Shown in pieces: positions 6,319 through 9,258 of a DNA stretch of 9,258 nt. Under the pieces are notes generated by a model. It was not told the origin of the DNA. It saw nothing but the letters and a program-made list of their open reading frames with translations, and did not search any database. This stretch comes from Thermoactinomycetaceae bacterium (GTDB lineage Bacteria > Bacillota > Bacilli > Thermoactinomycetales > Thermoactinomycetaceae). Position 1 is the first letter of the stretch. Each line of letters opens with the position of its first letter. Position numbers and translations under genes: made by a program. The DNA lies in the NCBI GenBank assembly GCA_025449475.1, contig JANWJM010000094.1, forward strand, positions 1 through 9,258, given 5' to 3'.

Positions 6319-7227
6319 ATGTTTGATTCTAAACGATGGTTATTTACAGCTGGGTTTTGTCTTTTAATGTTGTGGACCGTAGCTTGTTCTTCGAAGACAA
6401 CCACGCAATCAGAGAGGCTTCCGACAACGGAAGAGTCAAACGTTGTTTCTTTTAGTCAATCCCGGGGAACTACGAATCCATCCCAACCGGATTCGATGAA
6501 TGCCATAAAAAATGCTGAAAAGCAAAGCAAGCAGATCACCTATAAAGCAACGGTGACGATTGATGTAAACAACTATCAACAATCACGTCACGCCATCGAA
6601 AAGTTGGTGAGTCAATCACAAGGTTATTTGGTCCATAGCAGTGAACAACAGCATCAAAAAAACGAGCAAACCGGAACATTTACTTTTCGAATTCCCCAAA
6701 AAAATTTCCAGACTTTCATCAATCATCTAAAAACAAACTCTTTGGATGGCAATGTTCGTCAGATCACTATCCAAGGAAACGATGTCACGGAGGAAATGGT
6801 TGATCTGGAGGCTCGATTAAAAGCAAAAAAAGCAACTGAAAAGCGTCTATTTGATCTGATGAATAAGGCGACGGATTCGTCTTCATTGCTGAAAATCTCC
6901 CAACAGCTGGATACCATTCAAGCTCAAATTGAACAGATTGAAGGACGACTGCAATATCTGAAGAATCGTGTTGAATTCTCTGAAGTGATGGTTACCTTGA
7001 CAAAAAAAGAGGTTGTTTCTGCGCCTGATAATGCGTCGATGGGTCTGGAAATGAAAGAAGCTTTTCTGCAATCGATTCAGTGGATGATTAATGTTGGGAA
7101 AAATGGGTTGATCTTTTTGGCTGGAGCGATACCCGTGTTGTTCGGACTGAGTCTGATCGGCATACCTATTTACTTGCTTATCCGCAATCGCTTAAAGAAG
7201 AAGAATCAAGTGAAAGCACAAAGGTGA
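6319..7227 (+). CDS. DUF4349 domain lipoprotein
   Basis: A 302-residue protein. The start is set at the ATG at 6319 because GAGAGGGG (6304-6310) lies 8 bases before it; the in-frame ATG at 6301 has no such site. Residues 1-23 are a lipoprotein signal peptide ending in TVAC, with C23 as the lipid-modified residue, placing the protein on the outer face of the membrane. After a Ser/Thr/Gln-rich linker, the DUF4349 domain (about 75-240) begins with YKATVTIDV, passes through FRIPQKNFQTF and ITIQGNDVTEEMVDLEARL, and contains a long coiled-coil helix pair before the final strand EFSEVMVTLTKKE. A C-terminal membrane segment (about 265-290) and a basic tail follow, so it is anchored at both ends. The domain's function is unknown. 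It may be co-transcribed with the DUF2339 gene 93 bases upstream. Confidence 0.88.
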   Translation: MFDSKRWLFTAGFCLLMLWTVACSSKTTTQSERLPTTEESNVVSFSQSRGTTNPSQPDSMNAIKNAEKQSKQITYKATVTIDVNNYQQSRHAIEKLVSQSQGYLVHSSEQQHQKNEQTGTFTFRIPQKNFQTFINHLKTNSLDGNVRQITIQGNDVTEEMVDLEARLKAKKATEKRLFDLMNKATDSSSLLKISQQLDTIQAQIEQIEGRLQYLKNRVEFSEVMVTLTKKEVVSAPDNASMGLEMKEAFLQSIQWMINVGKNGLIFLAGAIPVLFGLSLIGIPIYLLIRNRLKKKNQVKAQR

Positions 7228-7229
7228 AA

Positions 7230-7248
7230 TACCAGCAAATTGCTGGTA
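7230..7248. promoter_or_regulatory. 19-base palindrome after the DUF4349 gene
   Basis: TACCAGCAAATTGCTGGTA is a perfect palindrome around a central base, with 8-bp arms (7230-7237 and 7241-7248). It starts two bases after the DUF4349 stop codon. No T-run follows, so it is either a weak terminator hairpin or a protein-binding site ahead of the oxidoreductase gene. A weak promoter-like pair, TTGATA (7283-7288) and TAATAT (7308-7313) with a long 19-base spacer, lies downstream. Confidence 0.4.
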
Positions 7249-7396
7249 GGTTGCTAATATCGATCGATGCTTATTCGGAAGATTGATAGGATATTTAAGG
7301 GGGGAGTTAATATCATATTCTCAAATCAAGAGAGTTTGGAAAGAATGGGAATTACTGAGTAAATCGATGCTTGTAATAGCTAGGGAGGGCGATGAC

Positions 7397-8449
7397 GTGG
7401 AGTTAGGGATCAGTTCCTTTGTTGAAACAACACCAGATCCAAAAACTGGTGAGATTATGCCTCATGATCAACGGATACGCGAAGTGATCGATGAGATCAT
7501 TTTAGCAGATAAGGTTGGATTGGATGTATATGGTGTAGGTGAGCATCATCGAATCGATTATGCCGCTTCTGCCCCTGCTGTGATTTTAGCAGGTGCGGCA
7601 ACACGAACAAAACGAATTCGGCTTACCAGTGCAGTGACGGTTTTATCTTCGGATGATCCCGTACGGGTGTTTCAACAATTTTCAACATTGGACGCTCTCG
7701 CCAATGGACGGGCTGAGCTGATGGTGGGGAGAGGTTCGTTTATCGAATCATTTCCTTTGTTTGGCTTTGATCTGAAGGATTATGACGAGCTTTTTGAAGA
7801 GAAGCTCGATTTACTTTTGAAAATCAACCAATCCGTCAAGGTCAGTTGGAAAGGTCGTCATCGGCCAGCCATTGATCAGTTGCCTATCTATCCTCGACCT
7901 GTCCAAAAGAGATTACCGATTTGGATCGCAAGTGGGGGTACACAATCCTCAGCCATACGGGCTGGAAAGTTGGGCTTACCACTGGTACTTGCGATTATTG
8001 GTGGAAGTCCTGAGCATTTTGCGCCAATTGTCAAACTCTATCAAGAGGCTGCGAGACATGCCGGTCATGATCCTCGTCAGCTACCCGTTGCCTCACATTC
8101 TCATGGATTTGTTTGGGATGATACCGAAGAGGCGGCAGAATTATTTTTTCCTTCCACCCAAGCGAGTCTAAATATCATTGGTCGAGAAAGAGGCTGGAGG
8201 AAATATACGCGTGCCAGTTTTGATCAAGCACGCCAATTCCATGGAGCGCTCTATGTAGGAGATCCCCAAACAGTAGCGGATAAAATTATCCATTTGCGGA
8301 AAGCTGTCGGAATTACTCGGTTCTTTTTGCATGTACCGATGGGAACCATGCCGCATGATCAAGTGATGCGGGCAATTGAATTGTATGGAACCCAAGTAGC
8401 TCCTATTGTTCGAAAGGAGATTGCTGATTGGGAAGCTTCCAATCGATAA
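7397..8449 (+). CDS. LLM class flavin-dependent oxidoreductase (luciferase-like monooxygenase)
   Basis: A 350-residue cytoplasmic enzyme of the bacterial luciferase-like family, expected to be a TIM barrel using reduced FMN; the substrate is unknown. Motifs seen are the N-terminal strand MELGISSF, GVGEHHRIDYA with E49-H50-H51, the TKRIRLTSAVTVLSSDDPVRVFQQ segment, MVGRGSFIESFPLFG (G111 region), the RPVQKRLPIWIA strand and LPLVLAIIGG. This set matches a well-defined LLM subfamily of about 340-350 residues. The GTG at 7397 is chosen because AGGGAGGG (7382-7389) lies 7 bases upstream and the protein then begins like its relatives. In-frame starts at 7283 (TTG) and 7370 (ATG) would add unconserved residues. 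It looks monocistronic, ending at the terminator at 8494-8529. Confidence 0.9.
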   Translation: MELGISSFVETTPDPKTGEIMPHDQRIREVIDEIILADKVGLDVYGVGEHHRIDYAASAPAVILAGAATRTKRIRLTSAVTVLSSDDPVRVFQQFSTLDALANGRAELMVGRGSFIESFPLFGFDLKDYDELFEEKLDLLLKINQSVKVSWKGRHRPAIDQLPIYPRPVQKRLPIWIASGGTQSSAIRAGKLGLPLVLAIIGGSPEHFAPIVKLYQEAARHAGHDPRQLPVASHSHGFVWDDTEEAAELFFPSTQASLNIIGRERGWRKYTRASFDQARQFHGALYVGDPQTVADKIIHLRKAVGITRFFLHVPMGTMPHDQVMRAIELYGTQVAPIVRKEIADWEASNR

Positions 8450-8493
8450 AAGCCGTCGAGCGAAATCTACTCTTTATTAGCCGGTTGTATAAC

Positions 8494-8529
8494 AAAAACC
8501 AGCCTCTTATAGATGTGAGGCTGGTTTTT
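8494..8529. terminator. Bidirectional intrinsic terminator
   Basis: A 13-bp perfect stem, AAAAACCAGCCTC (8494-8506) with GAGGCTGGTTTTT (8517-8529), encloses a 10-base loop. It ends in five T on each strand. It lies between the convergent oxidoreductase and LPKTA-protein genes and can serve both. Confidence 0.93.
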
Positions 8530-8543
8530 CCTTCACAAGGAGG

Positions 8544-9258
8544 TTAATAGACTTTCTTTCGTCTCCACCAGACTGTGATTCCAACGCCCATTAGAAGAAA
8601 GCCGGACAGAATGAGTAGGGGGAGATTTGTTGCTGTCTTTGGTAAGGGACCACCAATGACAACCTTCTTTTGCGTTGCTTTTGTTTCTTTCTCGTGAATT
8701 GTGACTTTTTTGGACGAATCAATTGCGGGTATAGTAACCTGAACCTTTTTGGTATCAGACACCACTTGATCTCCAATCAGTCCTCTGAAAGAGACAGTGA
8801 GTGTATGAGTTCCTGGTTTGAGCCCGGAACGTGGGAAATGAGCCGTAAACGAATTCCCGGGTCCTTCAAACCGTTTGGTTTTTCCTTGGAAGGTAATATT
8901 GAAGACACCACTATCAATCTTTCTGTTCAGTTTTCCATGCACGGTAAGGGATTTTTGATTGAGTTTATGAGTGACAGAGAGAGAAATTTTTTTCGGCTGT
9001 GGAATGGTGACGCGTACTTTTTTGGTGTCAGATACAATTTGATTTCCAATCAGTCCTCTGAAAGAGACAGTGAGCGTATGAGTTCCCGGTTTGAGTCCGG
9101 AACGTGGGAAGTGAGCCGTGAACGAATTTCCTGGTCCTTCAAATTGTTTGGTTTTTCCTTGGAAAGTAACATTGAAGACACCACTATCAACCTTTCTGTT
9201 CAGTTTTCCATGCACGGTAAGGGATTTTTGATTGAGTTTATGAGTGACAGAGAGAGAA
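8544..9258 (-). CDS. LPXTA-type cell-wall-anchored repeat protein (C-terminal part)
   Basis: The last 237 residues of a secreted surface protein; the frame stays open to the right edge, so the start and signal peptide are outside the window. It contains two visible copies of a beta-rich repeat of 91 residues, with motifs such as HKLNQKSLTVHGKLNRK, GVFNVTFQGKTK, GLKPGTHTLTVSFRG and SDTKKVRVTIP. These suggest Ig-like stalk domains. A Lys/Thr-rich spacer leads to the sorting signal LPKTA (codons 8645-8631), a hydrophobic helix and the basic tail RRKKVY. LPKTA in place of LPXTG points to a sortase of the class that accepts LPXTA, but no sortase gene is in the window. An internal GTG at 9215 is not the start, since the repeat continues upstream of it. 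Role unknown; adhesion or stalk function is inference. Confidence 0.85.
   Translation of the reverse strand, partial: SLSVTHKLNQKSLTVHGKLNRKVDSGVFNVTFQGKTKQFEGPGNSFTAHFPRSGLKPGTHTLTVSFRGLIGNQIVSDTKKVRVTIPQPKKISLSVTHKLNQKSLTVHGKLNRKIDSGVFNITFQGKTKRFEGPGNSFTAHFPRSGLKPGTHTLTVSFRGLIGDQVVSDTKKVQVTIPAIDSSKKVTIHEKETKATQKKVVIGGPLPKTATNLPLLILSGFLLMGVGITVWWRRKKVY
8713..9258 (-). repeat. Tandem 273-bp coding repeats
   Basis: Two copies with a 273-bp period (8713-8985 and 8986-9258), each 91 codons. By hand alignment I count about 23 mismatches over the right-hand 255 bases. They are mostly on the left side of each copy, while the last 45 bases are identical. Further copies may lie beyond the right edge. 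The high DNA identity suggests recent duplication or gene conversion. Confidence 0.85.

Overview
This looks like chromosomal DNA of an endospore-forming Bacillales (Firmicutes) bacterium. The evidence is a GerAB-type spore germination gene at the left edge, strong AGGAGG-type ribosome binding sites, TTG and GTG starts behind good Shine-Dalgarno sequences, a Bacillus-like tRNA-Pro with encoded CCA, a KhtT/KhtU potassium/proton antiporter pair, and a sortase substrate ending in LPKTA. A Thermoactinomycetaceae-like host would fit, but the window cannot prove it. I see no phage, transposon, CRISPR array or toxin-antitoxin module. Most of the window is ordinary core or envelope-related chromosome.

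Left part (1-460): the first 58 codons of a leftward gerAB-like gene, then a divergent monocistronic tRNA-Pro(UGG) with its own promoter and a strong intrinsic terminator. Next (461-2490) is an AT-rich leader with a perfect 8-bp inverted repeat just upstream of an extended -10 box. It precedes khtT-khtU, a two-gene operon for a K+/H+ antiporter whose RCK_C-type regulatory subunit in B. subtilis binds c-di-AMP.

Middle part (2491-7227): a small leftward gene for a 61-residue charged protein sits tail-to-tail with khtU and head-to-head with a rightward gene for a 1067-residue polytopic membrane protein of the DUF2339 family. The C-terminal half of that protein contains four repeats of about 130 residues. 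After a strong hairpin comes a DUF4349 lipoprotein gene. Both products belong in the cell envelope, and their functions are unknown.

Right part (7228-9258): a luciferase-like (LLM) flavin-dependent oxidoreductase, a bidirectional terminator, and the C-terminal end of a leftward surface protein. That protein has near-identical 91-residue tandem repeats and an LPKTA sorting signal, and it is cut by the window edge. The best candidates for follow-up are the repeat architecture of the DUF2339 protein, the putative operator in front of khtTU, the small charged protein and the repeat surface protein. Nothing here clearly shows an undescribed system.
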